The notes under the pieces were generated by a model. That model saw only the letters and a list, made by a program, of their open reading frames with translations, was not told the DNA's origin and searched no databases. A program made the position numbers and the translations under genes. Shown piece after piece: positions 1 to 12,397 of a stretch of 64,000 bases of DNA. Where the stretch lies: positions 1-64,000 of the forward strand of contig NW_008806274.1 of assembly GCF_000400465.1 (NCBI RefSeq), given 5' to 3'. Position 1 is the first letter of the stretch. Every line of letters starts with the position of its first letter. The DNA is from Wallemia ichthyophaga EXF-994 (lineage: Eukaryota; Basidiomycota; Wallemiomycetes; Wallemiales; Wallemiaceae).

Positions 1-109
1 ATCTCATTTATCACCTAACCTGCTTGTTCACCTAAGTTCACATATGAATCGTCATGAATTTTATTTACAATTGTCCTTGTTTGATTGGATTTGGTATTAT
101 GTATAAGCA

Positions 110-1665
110 TTACCATGGAAGCTCGACTGGCGAGGCTGTTAGAAAAAAAATCACGCTCATTTTCGTCACACTCACCTGACTGAGGGAATCTGAAGGTGTT
201 GCCAGGGTCAACCTGTCCCTTGATCTGCTGAAGTCTTCCGTAGTTGTTGCCGTAATAGAGGTATTGCCAGTTATCGAGACGTGGGTCTGCATAGTTCGGA
301 TAAGCAGCTTGAGGGGAGTCCGTAATACTCGTGACCATCCCGTCAACGAGCTCGAAAAGTTTGCTCTCCTCAACACCGCTGTATGCGAAGAACTGGAAAT
401 CGAGAAGGGCGTTGCGGTGTGGGAAGGATCTAATATCAGTCGATTGATCGTGCACAGCACCATTGTAAGGATCAACGATTATGTACCAGCTGTATCCTTG
501 ATTTTCAGCGTTGGTTGCATCGTATTTGAGATATCCAAAGAATGAGTAAACCTCGGCCATCGACAGTGGTTCGTTGACCATTAGTGACTTGCTATAAAAG
601 GATTCTGGATCAACATGAGTGGAAGATAGATCACCAGATGTCTTTGTGAAGGATGTGATAAAGTTTGAGTCCTGAGAAACATATTGTTCATCGCCATCTC
701 TCAAACCAATAGCTTCAAGTAATGGTTGAACTATTTGGAAATATTGATCCCAACTGCCATAATACTTCCCTGACAATTGGAAAGAGTCAGATCCTAGCAC
801 GACAATGCCGTAAAAGTCATTTGTAATTGAGTTCATGAAATTCTGGTATCCGTTGAACGCCTGCACTGACTCTTCGAGTGAGCGGCCGTACATCGAGTAG
901 CTGAACCCGACAGTGTTCCATGGTTCTTTTTCGGCTTGGTACGTGAATTGAGTCACAGCAACGAAAGAAGGAGCAGCGCCAGTGACTGCAAAGAAAACAT
1001 CGTCGCCTTCAGACACGACTGCCGAAGTGCCGTTTGCGAATACAACCTCAGCCTCTGTGACCTTGTCGAGGAGGAAGCCAGACTTACGCGAAAGTGGACC
1101 ATAACCTAGTAAACGTCAGTAAAGCTTGGGCATGCACACTACACGCACCTCCAAATGAGGTATGGCCACCAATACCGACTTGTGGACAGGTCCCTCCGGG
1201 CAATACCCATCCTCCTTGATCGTAGATGCCCGTGTAAAGCTCGCCCAAGTGGATACCAGGACCAGCGCGAACAAGACCGTTCTCTTCGACGGTAAGTGTC
1301 TTGAGATTGGTCATGTCGATAGTCAAATCGCCGTCTTGACCACCGATGGCGAATCCGGCATATCCATGACCACCTGATTTTGAGGTAACGGCCACGTTGT
1401 AATGGCTAGCGCATCTCACTGCGTGCTGGACGTCCTCGAGGGATTTTGGTTGCACGACGTATCTGGGGGAGAAATTTGTGCGGGAATTGTAAGTTTCTCT
1501 GGCGCTGTCGTACGCTTGATCGCCGGGAGCAAGAACAGCACCGCTGGTTGCTTGAAGGCAGTCATTGAAGTCGCTGCCTAAGGAAATATTTGGCGGTGCG
1601 GCTGCCGTAGCAGTTGAAGCAGCGGTCAGGATCGAAGCAAGAAAGAGGGAGAGGGAGAATTTCAT
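110..1665 (-). CDS. Secreted FAD-linked oxidoreductase (berberine-bridge / glucooligosaccharide-oxidase type)
   Basis: Exons 1665-1149, 1105-176 and 135-110 (introns 43 and 40 nt) give about 490 aa. The N-terminus MKFSLSLFLASILTAASTAT is a typical signal peptide. An FAD-binding-4 (PCMH) domain follows with SKSGGHGYAGF, whose His normally carries the 8-alpha FAD bond, and GGTCPQVGIGGH, whose Cys normally makes the 6-S bond, so bicovalent flavin is expected. The C-terminal BBE domain ends at NTFRFPQS. Reading straight through the last donor would extend the protein to position 15, but splicing GTGAG...CTAACAG puts the stop at 110 and gives a tail ASPVELPW, typical of the family. Such enzymes oxidise oligosaccharides, alcohols or secondary metabolites with O2; the substrate cannot be told from sequence. 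Confidence 0.85.
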
Positions 1666-1821
1666 TGAGTTATTGTTAATCTCGTAAAGAGCGTATAAAA
1701 GCTACGAGCTAAAAAAAATTCCCCCGTGTACGTGTTCCTGAATGCTATGTGACATCAATCAGCAAAAGGCTGTGCAATGTGCAATAATATAATGAGGTAT
1801 ACATAAGGTAATGCAATTAAT

Positions 1822-4800
1822 TTAATTTTTGCTTGAAAGTTGCGTTTGCAACACGTCTAGCAACTTGATGGAGACATCTTCATTGGTCGTGCGCAAAGTT
1901 AAGCGAGCTAGCTGTGTATAGATGTCAGATGAGGCAATTAACGCATATGAAAAACCCACCTTCGCGTTTTGGTTGGGTTCGTACCGTACCAGGCATCCTA
2001 CTTTCCCTATCACTGACATGTGCAACACAGCCGCCGCGACAAAGTTTCCGGGATTCGGATCGACGCTCGGTAAAACGCTAAATCTGTTACCGGTAAAGAT
2101 TTCATTCGTCTTCTGTCCATCGACGCTACCTGCTTTAAGGCTGATCGGGAAGATGATTTGAGCCTCCCGTGGCGCACCGCCGATCTGCTTCCACCGCTCA
2201 AAAAAGTCCGTCTGTGAGAGCCTGAGAGAATGTTTAGAAAGATGCATTTGCAGCTATGATCTACGTACTCTACGGGTTCGAGGAACTTCGAGAGGAGGAC
2301 GGGGAAGCGCAAGGCCAGAGTTTGGTGCGAGCCCGCGATATAGCTCATGCGCAAAGTTGGAGGCTCACTATATACACTCCTGCACTCAACATGCACGGAC
2401 TGCTGTACTGACTCCCCGCCGACGATCTTAGAGTTGGACATCATTTGAGGAAAGGTAATATTGAGAGCTTCTTCATCGCTCGAGTCGATGGTAGCACTGA
2501 ATGAGGTGAGCGTCGCCGAAGCAACCTTGTTGAAAATTTGTAGAAGCAGTCTGCCTAGAGGTCCATGGTATTCTGACTTTACGACGACCCTCAAGAAGTC
2601 TGAGTCATAAAGAACACCTTCGTAGTTGTACAGCAACTCCATGAAATCACTATCGATGGCGTCGTTTCTGACGACATGGATGGCTGCAGCACTTAGAGAG
2701 ACACCTGACGTCGTCTTCTCAGGGAACGGCGCGATCAGATCGTGACTTAGTGCATCAGGTTGTGGTTGGAGCTGACCAGTTTGGTGCGTTGGATTACCAT
2801 CGAGTGTCGGCGAGGCGCCGGGTCCTTTATGCAAGATACCACCTTCTGCCTTCTTGTTGAGCGACTTGGCGCGCACTATGTTACGATCCCGGTTGGCTTC
2901 CTTTCCGCCAATAACCCACGTTCTTGAGTCTTGTGTATCGTCGTGCTTGCGATCAAGGGAGGTGAGAAGGTTGCTCTCACGCTCTGGGAAAGGCGGCATC
3001 TCATCGCAGACTATCTGCAATAGCTCGTTATTGTCGTTTCGTGTTGCAAGAGCATAATATTCGGACGCTCTTTGCTGTAATTCAGTGTCTAGCACGTATC
3101 TATACTTGTCAAACACATTGACGAGTATGTCTTTGATTTCTGGGAAAAGATTAACCCATTTGATGTAAGTCGTAAGCAATAAAGCGCGCGTTGATGCAGA
3201 GCAAAAGTTGGATTTTAGGTGAATAATGTTGAATTGCTCAATCGGCGAGCACCCCGGATTGTCAGCAATGAGGTGACCGTATTCACCGAGAATGTACGCG
3301 CCAACTTTGACGAGGTTTTCAGGACACGCTGGCTGACGAAGAAATGAAAAAACTGTGTGCGCAGAGTACTGCTGAAGACTCTCCGTGTTGGTAACAATCT
3401 GGATGACTCTATACCAAACTTGATTACCGACGTGTTCACCGGCAATTTGAATGAGTCGGAGAATAGTATCAACATACCACTTGTACTAAGAGTGTATTAG
3501 TGAAAAAAAAAAGTATTCCAAGTGCAAAATTCCTCTCTCACATCAGTGGCAAACTTTTCAGTAAGGATGGCAATTTTCAATGTCATCTCCTCTCTCAATC
3601 CATAGTCAGCGTTTTGGAGGTGGGCCAACAGTTCTGAAACAATTGGCTTTGCATTGACAGTATCGCACATACTGAAGAGTAAATCAAGACCCCTTTTCCT
3701 CACACTAACGTCTTTGTCTTTTAAAGCTTGGAGAATAGTATTCTGGTGACGTTTGATTGGTTCGAGGGTGTCGGCACATGCAGCGAGGTGAGCCATTGTA
3801 TCCAATCCGAGGTATCTAACGTTTGTCTCTTTGCTGAGAATGAATTTGCCGAGGAGTACGCTCGCAGCGCTGACAATCGAAGACCCGGTGTCCAAGTGTA
3901 TAGACAAGTTAATGGCTTCAAAGAGTACAGAATTTTGAGCGTTTGCATGTTGAACGTTCTTTGGTATATCTTGAGAGTTGGTGAGGATAGCGTTGAGGAC
4001 GTTGTTAATTGCTAAGCGGATTGCTGCGTCCTCTGAAGGTGGGTAATATTGCAGCAGACGGAGAAGCTTGACTTGGAGCCAAGGAGAGGGCACTTTGTAG
4101 TAAACATAATCACTAGAGTACTTTCTCTCAATGATGAGCTTTGTAAGCCTATCAACAGCCTTTGGGTAGCAAATGGCGAAAGCGTCTGGATCATTCTGAG
4201 CGAGGGTCATAATTAGCGAAGTGACAGTCAAACTAACGCCGAGGTTATCATCATCCATGACGCTAACGATACGCAGAGCCCATTCTCTAATGGGGACGAT
4301 ATCGGGATACTTCCTGTATAATCTGAGTAGAGTGAGAGCAGCCTTCTTCTTAACGAAGCTGTTTGAAGTGGGAGAAATGAGAGAGCGATGAACATCCTCT
4401 GCCAAAGCCTCAGCCATTTCCATACCACCAATATTAGCAATAGCGTGTAAAGCGAGACAATTGTTAACTTCGTTTAGATCATCGAGGTCTTTGCGGATAG
4501 AGTTGATAACGAGACGAGTGAGTTCGCTATTCTCGTGTAGCAATAGCGTTAATGCAAGATAACCCATCTGTTTTTCAGAGTAACGCGTGCTAGAGATAAG
4601 ATTAGCAGCTTCCATATGACCGATATCAACTTTGTAACCGAGAATATAAGTGAATAGAATTTTAGCCACGTATTTACGTTTTTGATAACCAGTCATATTT
4701 CCCTCTAAATTGTGGGATTAGAATGGACTATCAAATAACAACGCACGTACCCTTGAATCGCTGCCTAATATGGGCTAATTCCCTATTTATACGCTTTTCT

Positions 4801-4859
4801 TCTAACTCCCTGACCCTACAAGATCTTAGATCTGCAATATACTGCGTCAATCCACGCAT
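1822..4859 (-). CDS. APL3: AP-2 adaptor complex subunit alpha
   Basis: Exons 4859-4751, 4704-3542, 3485-2265 and 2211-1822 total 2883 nt, giving 960 aa in one consistent frame. The start MRGLTQYIADLRSCRVRELE is the hallmark of alpha-adaptin. A long adaptin HEAT trunk follows (for example YRKYPDIVP and MTLKIAILTEKFATD). Next come a hydrophilic linker (about residues 610-700) and the C-terminal ear with FFERWKQIGG. The protein acts in clathrin-mediated endocytosis at the plasma membrane, binding PI(4,5)P2 and cargo together with the beta, mu and sigma subunits. It is transcribed divergently from the Gtr2 gene; only about 190 bp separate the two starts. The last intron (2212-2264) uses donor GTAGAT and is the least certain boundary. 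Confidence 0.95.
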
Positions 4860-5046
4860 CTTATACGTGTGAGTACAAAGGCGTGAGTAAGAGCCCCACC
4901 CACATTGGTCTGTTGGTTGATTACAGCGCCATCTCTATTACTATCCCTGTTATTCAAAGCGTTCGTTGCCCGCTTTATTGTACCAGAGTTCTTGAATTTC
5001 TCCATCTAAATCCACTCTTGGTCGTTGACTGCGAGAGTTGGTGGAG

Positions 5047-6183
5047 ATGGAAGATGATGACATACACCGGAAGAAAGTATTATTAGCGGGATTAAGGAGG
5101 TTAGTAGGCAACACGCTGTTAAATTTAATTAAGAATAAATTTCAGATCTGGAAAGACTTCAATCCAGCGTGTCGTTTTCACTGGAATGGCCGCAAAGGAT
5201 ACGCTATACTTGGAGAATAATATTAGATCAGCTATTCATAACGTGGAGTGCGTTTCCTCGTACCTAGTCATTCATCTCCCTCACATCCCCAAAGCTCCTT
5301 CGTTGGTCTCCAGCTTTGGGATATTCCTGGACACGCTAATCTAGATCTACTCGGCATTGATCTCTCTCAGCTATCCACTTTAGTCTTCGTTGTTGACGCT
5401 CAAGACGATTACACAAGATCTTTGACTCAGCTACACCAAATCATTCTCAGAGCATACAAGGCAAATAAACAAGTTAATATTGAAATATTCGTACACAAGG
5501 TTGATGGCTTATCTGATGAGTATAAGTTGGATACTATTAGAGATATTAAATCAAGGGTATCCGATGGTCTATCTGATTACGGTTTGGACAGTCTACTACG
5601 TCCACAGCTTAGCTATCATTTGACTAGCATATACGATCATTCAATTCTAGATGCTTTCAGTAAAGTCGTTCAAAAGTTAGCTAAACAATTGCCCGTCATT
5701 CAGAACCTGTTGAATGTCTTCTGTGCTAATTCCGGAATAGCCAAGGCATTTCTATTTGAGCAGAATAGCAGACTGTATTTTGCAACAGATGCAACAGTAG
5801 CTGACGCTTCAACTTTTGAAGTATGTGTCGATGCCCTGGACACTTTCGACAAATTTTCAAAGTTGTATAAATATCATCCGTCTATTGAGCAGGATCAGGA
5901 TCAGGATCAAAGCGAGCAAAATCAGGATCAACATCTTAACCCTATCAAAAACTTAAAACAACCCGCTACAGCTAGTATACGACTGGCTAGCGATATAACC
6001 ATTTCCAAATGGCAAATACACGAAAATCTAATTCTCATTGCTCTCATAAAAAGTGATACCTTTGATAGGTTCAAGCAGTCAATAGATTACAATGTCTCTT
6101 TTGTTCGGGATGCGATTGTTGATATTGTTGAGATGGAGAAGCGGTCGAGAAGTTCACGTAGTGCATCAATTGCAACCAATTGA
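5047..6183 (+). CDS. GTR2: Rag-type GTPase Gtr2 (RagC/D homologue)
   Basis: Exons 5047-5099, 5146-5247 and 5295-6183 join to 347 aa. The first splice rebuilds the P-loop GLRRSGKTS, which is cut by the intron. LQLWDIPGH is the G3 motif (DxPG, as in Rag GTPases) and VHKVDG is the Rag-type HKxD motif. The C-terminal half is the roadblock-like Rag dimerisation region, interrupted near residue 280 by a Q/D/E-rich insertion (about DQDQDQSEQNQDQ). Gtr2 pairs with Gtr1 on the vacuole membrane in the EGO/Ragulator complex and signals amino-acid sufficiency to TORC1. Start choice: first ATG in frame with the P-loop exon. Confidence 0.93.
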
Positions 6184-6251
6184 GCGATTAAATTTAACAT
6201 GAAGATTCACAATTTGTAATATTAAACATTTATAATGCATCATTAGTCTAT

Positions 6252-7093
6252 CTATTTGACAAGATTCGGTGTTGAAATGTCGTGTACGTCTACGCCATCC
6301 TGCACACCAACCGGTACTAATTGTCCACGTCTGTCATGTTTTGCCTTGAAGAAAACGTAATTGAGGACTATATCATCGACGCCTCGCATCGAAGGATCAT
6401 CTAAAAAGTCCCTATCGACAAAGAATAAGATGGGTAAATCGACAGTTTCTCCAGCGAGGAGGCGTTGTTCTTCAAAGCAAAAGCATTCAACTTTTGCAAA
6501 GTATGGAGCTATCTGAAGAAGAATGAGAGTTAGATTGATACCATGTCCAAGCACTACTATCCACCCACTTTCCCCGGTGTAACGTTATACGTGGCAATAC
6601 CAATAATATCTTGATCAGATTTATTCGTAGCTGTGTAGAACGCTAATGCACTCTCGCCTGGAAGCACCTTAATTTCCTTCTGTTGTGGTGTGAACTTCCA
6701 TGGCAACATATCGCTAGCTTCAGCAGCGAATCTGACAGTAATGCGTTTATTAGTGACGCTTTCTTCTGTTGGTATTAAACGATCCGCTGTATATTTGCTA
6801 GGGTCTGTCATTGGGGTGCCTGCGAATCCGGTAGCAGAACAGAATGCACGATACATGGGCACAGCTGCGTAGCTAGCACCTAATACGACGAGTATCTGGG
6901 ATTTGTGAGTCGTGAGATCGTTTCCTTATGCAATTCGTACCGTAGCTGCTGAGTAGTACATCAATGATCTGTTTCTCTGCTTATACACCTCCCGCTGCTT
7001 TTCTTGTATACTGTAAAATCTATACTGCCTTAAGCTACTCTGAGGTAATGCAAATCCCTTAAAAACATTCCTCCGCAAACAATTCGTCAACAT
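6252..7093 (-). CDS. COX11: Cytochrome c oxidase assembly protein Cox11
   Basis: Exons 7093-6941, 6895-6569 and 6512-6252 (introns 45 and 56 nt) give 246 aa. The first 30 residues (MLTNCLRRNVFKGFALPQSS...) are a basic mitochondrial presequence. A single membrane span (about 50-68, ILVVLGASYAAVPMYRAFC) follows, then the CtaG/Cox11 domain in the intermembrane space. The copper-binding CFCF motif is present in VECFCFEEQ, as is YNVTP upstream of it. The protein delivers Cu(I) to the CuB site of Cox1. The open frame continues upstream of the chosen ATG without another ATG, so 7093 is the best start. Confidence 0.95.
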
Positions 7094-7260
7094 GATACGA
7101 TTGATGATTGTGGCAATTCGATGGTAATTCGATAACAAAAGTACATCAGCCAAATTAGTACAAGTAAGTGCATGAAAATGATTAAGTAGTTAGTCCATCT
7201 TATTAGTGTGTGTATATTCCTTTAAATAGAGTCATAGTCAGCGTAAAATATATTAATCGT

Positions 7261-8889
7261 CTATTTGAGGTCATCTGGGTGGTACCTCTTTGTAACAGCA
7301 TCAACAGCCGCTCTAGCTTCAACAGTACCGCTTCTAGTTCTTTGGTGTTTTGATTGGGTCTCGTGATTAGGTGTGATGAGAGCGTTACGCAGTCCAGTAC
7401 CATTAACATTCCCACTTCCAATCCCATTAAGCTTCTCACTATCATCACCCTCTTCATTTTCCTCCTCCGCAGCCAAAACTTCTGCCACAGTATCCTCTTC
7501 TGGGACATCAACGAGTTTATGAAGTTGTGGCGTAGGCGGTTGAGTGATAAGCTGTGGCGGTGCAGGGCCTAAATAATGGCTATTATTGATAGTCGATATA
7601 GGTGATGCTGTGATATCTCCAACTGGTAAACCTCTCTTATGAGCTAAGAGAGTTTGTAATGCGGACAACCATCTAATTTCTTCCTCCTCTGATTGAGCTG
7701 AGAGAATAAAAGTTCGCTTAACAGTAATCACTTTGAACTTATGCTCATGCTGTTCAGCACCTTCCGGTGATGTTGGCTGCTTCTCCGCCTCTAGAGTATC
7801 GAGAATTTTGGAGAGGGGGATATGTCGCTGCGGTTTATCCATATGCGAACGAGCGTAGGAAAGTTTATCAGAAGTGAGCATCCAGTAGCGCTTCCTCCAC
7901 GCTTTGCGTTTAGACAACTTCATTAGGTAGCCAGTGAGGATGACTTTGTTGGGATCTGTTGGGGGTAGACCACCATCGTCATCGTCGTCGTCAGTACTGT
8001 CACGGTCGTTGGGAGATTCACCGCCATCTGTTGTAAGACTGAAGCCACCCGTTTCGATACGAGCAGGAGAGGCTTGAGTAGAAGAGAGAGAGGTGCGTCT
8101 GTGTGCAGGAGTGGGGATGTTAACTGGGGAGAGCTGGGAAGATGATTCGTTGTTGATAGCTAGACTTGTATGAAGACTATTTGACTCGCGCATAAATTTA
8201 CGCGCCATATTGACAGCATCAATCCAGCTTTCCATGTCGGGACGTGAGTGACACTTGAGGTAAAATATTCTGTCTGGAGTGACTAAACCAAAGACGTTAT
8301 TATGCTTCTTACCGACGTCAACTTCTACGCAAGTATGCATCGCACTAACGTCAATAAGCCGGAGTAAGCGGTATTCCTGGGATAATTTGTGAGCGAAAGA
8401 CAAGTAACAAACAAACCGACAAACCTTATCAGACTTATAAATAGCAAGCTTCGTTGGTCTTAAAACGAACCACCTCTTTTTCCATCGCTTGCGGTGTCCG
8501 CCACCCTTTTTATCGAGGTAACCATTTCTGAGAACATTTTCTTCATTAATGGGAGCATCATGGGCGGAATTGATTGTCGTGCCATTAATCGCCGAGCCAC
8601 TCATCGCGGCGACTTCCTCCTCCTCAGAAAGAGGCTCGTGGTCTTCGTCGTCGGCGCTGAGATACGGGTGCTTTGAGAAAGTGGGACTAGGAGGACTGTC
8701 TGAAACAGGCTCAGGAATATTCTGTGACAATCTCCTTTGGCTTTTTTTAAATGAATCGTTAAGATTATCGTCCGATTTTGGCGGTGCTGAGGTCATTGAC
8801 AGCTTGCGATGAACCTCTTGAGGCGTTGGCGGTGCAGGCGGTGGCTGCATCTGCGTTTGTGTTTGCGTTTGTGTCTGCGCTTGTGACAT
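7261..8889 (-). CDS. Protein with two pleckstrin-homology domains
   Basis: Exons 8889-8425 and 8376-7261 give 526 aa. The 48-nt intron is a multiple of three with no stop, so it could be read through, but it interrupts the first PH domain and has good GT/CAG ends. The N-terminus is a QT repeat (MSQAQTQTQTQTQMQ) and low-complexity acidic/proline sequence. PH1 spans about residues 110-225 (NGYLDKKGGGHRKRWKKRWF ... W near its end). PH2 spans about residues 310-420 (LTGYLMKLSKRKAWRKRYW ... IRWLSALQTLL). The architecture suggests a phosphoinositide-binding membrane adaptor; no catalytic domain is visible. I do not recognise a specific yeast orthologue. Confidence 0.85.
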   Translation of the reverse strand: MSQAQTQTQTQTQMQPPPAPPTPQEVHRKLSMTSAPPKSDDNLNDSFKKSQRRLSQNIPEPVSDSPPSPTFSKHPYLSADDEDHEPLSEEEEVAAMSGSAINGTTINSAHDAPINEENVLRNGYLDKKGGGHRKRWKKRWFVLRPTKLAIYKSDKVCRFVCYLSFAHKLSQEYRLLRLIDVSAMHTCVEVDVGKKHNNVFGLVTPDRIFYLKCHSRPDMESWIDAVNMARKFMRESNSLHTSLAINNESSSQLSPVNIPTPAHRRTSLSSTQASPARIETGGFSLTTDGGESPNDRDSTDDDDDDGGLPPTDPNKVILTGYLMKLSKRKAWRKRYWMLTSDKLSYARSHMDKPQRHIPLSKILDTLEAEKQPTSPEGAEQHEHKFKVITVKRTFILSAQSEEEEIRWLSALQTLLAHKRGLPVGDITASPISTINNSHYLGPAPPQLITQPPTPQLHKLVDVPEEDTVAEVLAAEEENEEGDDSEKLNGIGSGNVNGTGLRNALITPNHETQSKHQRTRSGTVEARAAVDAVTKRYHPDDLK

Positions 8890-9025
8890 GGCAGTATCAG
8901 CAAAGATGTGGTTGAAGCTGTGAATGCTGTGATGGCGTCGTTGTCGTCGATGAAAAAGGAAAAAGGCAATATAAAAATACAAATTGTAATTTTAAAATTA
9001 ATTTCATTTATTTCATCTGGATATA

Positions 9026-9655
9026 TTAAGATATGCGATCTGTAAGCCAGTCCAATCCCTCTGAGAGTCCATCTCCTGTGAGTGCAGAACACGGGAATAT
9101 CGACCATTGCCTATCTTTAAGCGCGGTGAGTTGAAGTTCTGCGGATATTTGAGCAGGAGATGCTGCATGTTCCTTTGAGTAGATTATTATCTGGATTTCA
9201 CAATTTAATACTTACACACCTTTCTATCTTGCTTATTCGCCCAGACTAACAACAATGCATCATCAAGTTGCTCATCTTGACACGCCCGGTGAAGCTCCTC
9301 CTTCACAACTGCTAGCCTATCAATCTCACAGCTGTCGACTACGAGTATGATAGCTTTTGCCTGATTATAATACGCGGACCACGTCGATCTAAGCTGCTGC
9401 TGACCGCCGATATCCCACAAAGCGAATTTTAGATTCTTGTATTCTAATTGCTCGAGATTTGAACCAACTGTTGGTGCAGTTGCAATTACTTCTCCCTATA
9501 TATACTTTAGTGGTGTCACAATTCCTTATAGATCAACTCACCTGCGTCACTCTATAAAGAATTGTAGTTTTCCCTGCGTTATCGAGTCCTATGACAACCA
9601 ATTTATATTCCTTTTTGGAGAATAAACTAAATATCGACGAGAATGCGAGACCCAT
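9026..9655 (-). CDS. ADP-ribosylation-factor-like GTPase, Arl5-like
   Basis: Exons 9655-9542, 9495-9220 and 9172-9026 (introns 46 and 47 nt) give 178 aa. All G motifs are visible: GLDNAGKT (P-loop), PTVGSN (switch I), WDIGGQ (switch II), NKQD and CSALTG. MG at the N-terminus fits myristoylation, followed by a short amphipathic helix. The combination [31 protein letters not shown] and the C-terminal GLDWL matches the Arl5 group better than Arf1 or Arl1. Arl5 proteins act at the trans-Golgi. Subfamily is by pattern recognition only. Confidence 0.88.
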
Positions 9656-9725
9656 GCTTTGTTTTTATGAGTGTGGTAGACCGAGAAGAATATATATTAT
9701 AAATTGTAATTACAAATCACGATTG

Positions 9726-11353
9726 CTATCCCATCATCGCCTCTCCCATCTTCACTTTATCACCTGGATTCCCAAAGAATTTAAACTCCTCAGGCGCTTC
9801 AAACACCATTACAACCGTAGATCCTAAACAGAATCCGCCCATTTCCTCACCACGTTGAAGTGGCTGTCCTTTGAGTACCCTCGATGCTCTAGCATAATCT
9901 GCTTCCTTATATGCACCTGTACGTGGTGGCCTTCTACCAACATTTGTCCTCAAATCTTTATCAAAGTTGAGTATAATTGATCCAACGTTTGTCGCCCCAA
10001 CTGGAGTCATGCTAAAGAATCCATGTGTCCATCTTCCTAGCAACGCAACCCTTTCATTCAAAACAAACAAGTTGGGTAATCGCTTAGCCATCCACGGTGA
10101 GACACTAAACAAATCTCCTGCAAAATGTCTTCGTTTTTCTGCCACCCATGCAGCTGGACTGTGAAATCTATGGTAATCACCAGGTGCGAGATAAATGACG
10201 CTGAAAAATAGTTTATTACCTGGTTTTATTGTGGGTTTTGAAAGAGTGTTGCTTGTATCACTATCACTATTACTATCACTATCACTATCAATAGCTCTAT
10301 CTATCACTTGTCGACCAAGTTCTTGTGCAACTTTTGCATCATGGGATATAGCAGCAGCACTTAGATCATGTTCAATAGCGGCATCTCTAGTGGAACCTTC
10401 CTTCTGCTGCTTTCCCAGCAACTCATCCAAACTATACTCTATACCGTTAACATTAGCAAAATCTGTATGTTTGACGTGTTCGTGGGGATCATTTGGGCTT
10501 CCTTCATTGAGATAAAGTGATAATGAATCAGATGCTCTATCAGTCAATCCTAATAAAGCATCCAAACTATAAGTAACTCCTTTCACCTGCTCAACTTGTG
10601 CATTTTCAATTGTACCAAAGTGTAAAAGTGTACCATCAGCTGGTGAAACTAATGGTGATTCGGCTATTGGTCTCGCGCCAGATTTGAGTTTACGATAGAA
10701 AAACACACCAAGACTGGGATATAAGGTGAGATCTTCTGGAGTTATTTCATCGAGGTTGCAATTGAATAGCCAAGAGTATATTTTGAAACCAGTTGGACGT
10801 GCCCATATTGGAATTTCGAAAGAGTTAACGTATCCCCAAAGTCTGGAGAGTTGTCGGAGTGGTAGTGCACCGATAACATGCACCTATTTTGAGCAAATGA
10901 GTGAGGTTACTCCGAATAATCAAACCACACTCACTTGCCATGGCCCTTGCAATTTCATAGCTTGTCCGTCAAACACAACTTGAGGCTCGTTGTTGGTAGA
11001 CCAATTGCGATTACGCATGCTAAGAAAAGCGAGAAGTGCGGCACCAATACCAATAGGGAGAGGATACCACTTTGTGGGAGTGTCCTTCCAAGCCATTTTG
11101 AGACGATCTATGAATGGGAGTTAGATGTGATGCTTAGACGCAAACAAAACAGTCTAAACTAACATCTCAATGGTTGTTTTTGCTTCAAATGTTCGTACTT
11201 CTGATCAGCATTCTTGTAACCGGTCCATCTCTTCGCAGAGAATCTGAAAGATCTACCACGTTGTGGAGAAGGAGTGGAATGAGGATGTATCCAATTGAGC
11301 GTCTGACCAGCCTTTCGGCGTAGCCTAGCAGGCATGCGATAGCCTAGGGGCAT
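9726..11353 (-). CDS. PSD1: Mitochondrial phosphatidylserine decarboxylase
   Basis: Exons 11353-11164, 11107-10935 and 10883-9726 give 506 aa. The first exon encodes a basic leader (MPLGYRMPARLRRKAGQ...), then a membrane segment (about WYPLPIGIGAALLAFLS) and the catalytic domain starting at VHVIGALPLRQLSRLWG. FCLGSTVVMVFEAP carries the LGST self-cleavage site, whose serine becomes the pyruvoyl group. PADGTLL and YHRFHSP are further conserved blocks. A Ser/Asp repeat (DSDSDSNSDSDTS, about residues 320-335) is an insertion absent from most homologues. It makes phosphatidylethanolamine in the inner membrane. The start was chosen because the upstream exon joins in phase and supplies the targeting peptide. 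Confidence 0.94.
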
Positions 11354-11510
11354 TTTTGGAGAAAATCGATGATGGTGGTTTAGGAACAAGAGGCGTTTAA
11401 GGCCAAAACATACCACACTCAAATCACAGAAAACACACAAAACAACCAAGTAAACATAAAAGTATATGCATTTGTGATCAAGTATAGCTAAATACTCCAA
11501 ACACACCACT

Positions 11511-12034
<524 letters not shown>

Positions 12035-12397
12035 CGTTTGTGTCGTCCTTCGCCCACTTTATCGTCAATCGACAAGGAGCCAGGAAGTCAGCTGCGAAAT
12101 TCTTATACGCTCAGATTTTATAAAATTTGAAATTAATTTTGTCGTGCGAGTGGTGTGTATAGGGTGTGTTATAGGTGCTGTGTGTGATTGTGTCTTCATT
12201 CATGTATTTTCCAGTGAGTTATGATGTAGGTGAAAATATTCACCTTGATAGAGGGACTACAAGTACAAATGGTGAAGAAAGCTGGATGTAACAGCCCAGT
12301 CTAACGTACTTAACCACTATACGTTATATTAATATTAATTATCTATTTCCTTACTCACCCACTCGACTGCCTTAACTCCCACCAAGTATTCCTGAAA
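12035..12397. promoter_or_regulatory. Divergent intergenic region between UBI3 and YOP1
   Basis: 363 bp between two divergently transcribed, normally highly expressed genes. It contains AT-rich tracts and a short inverted TTAATATTAATTA stretch near 12328. No ORF, tRNA or repeat was recognised. Confidence 0.4.
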
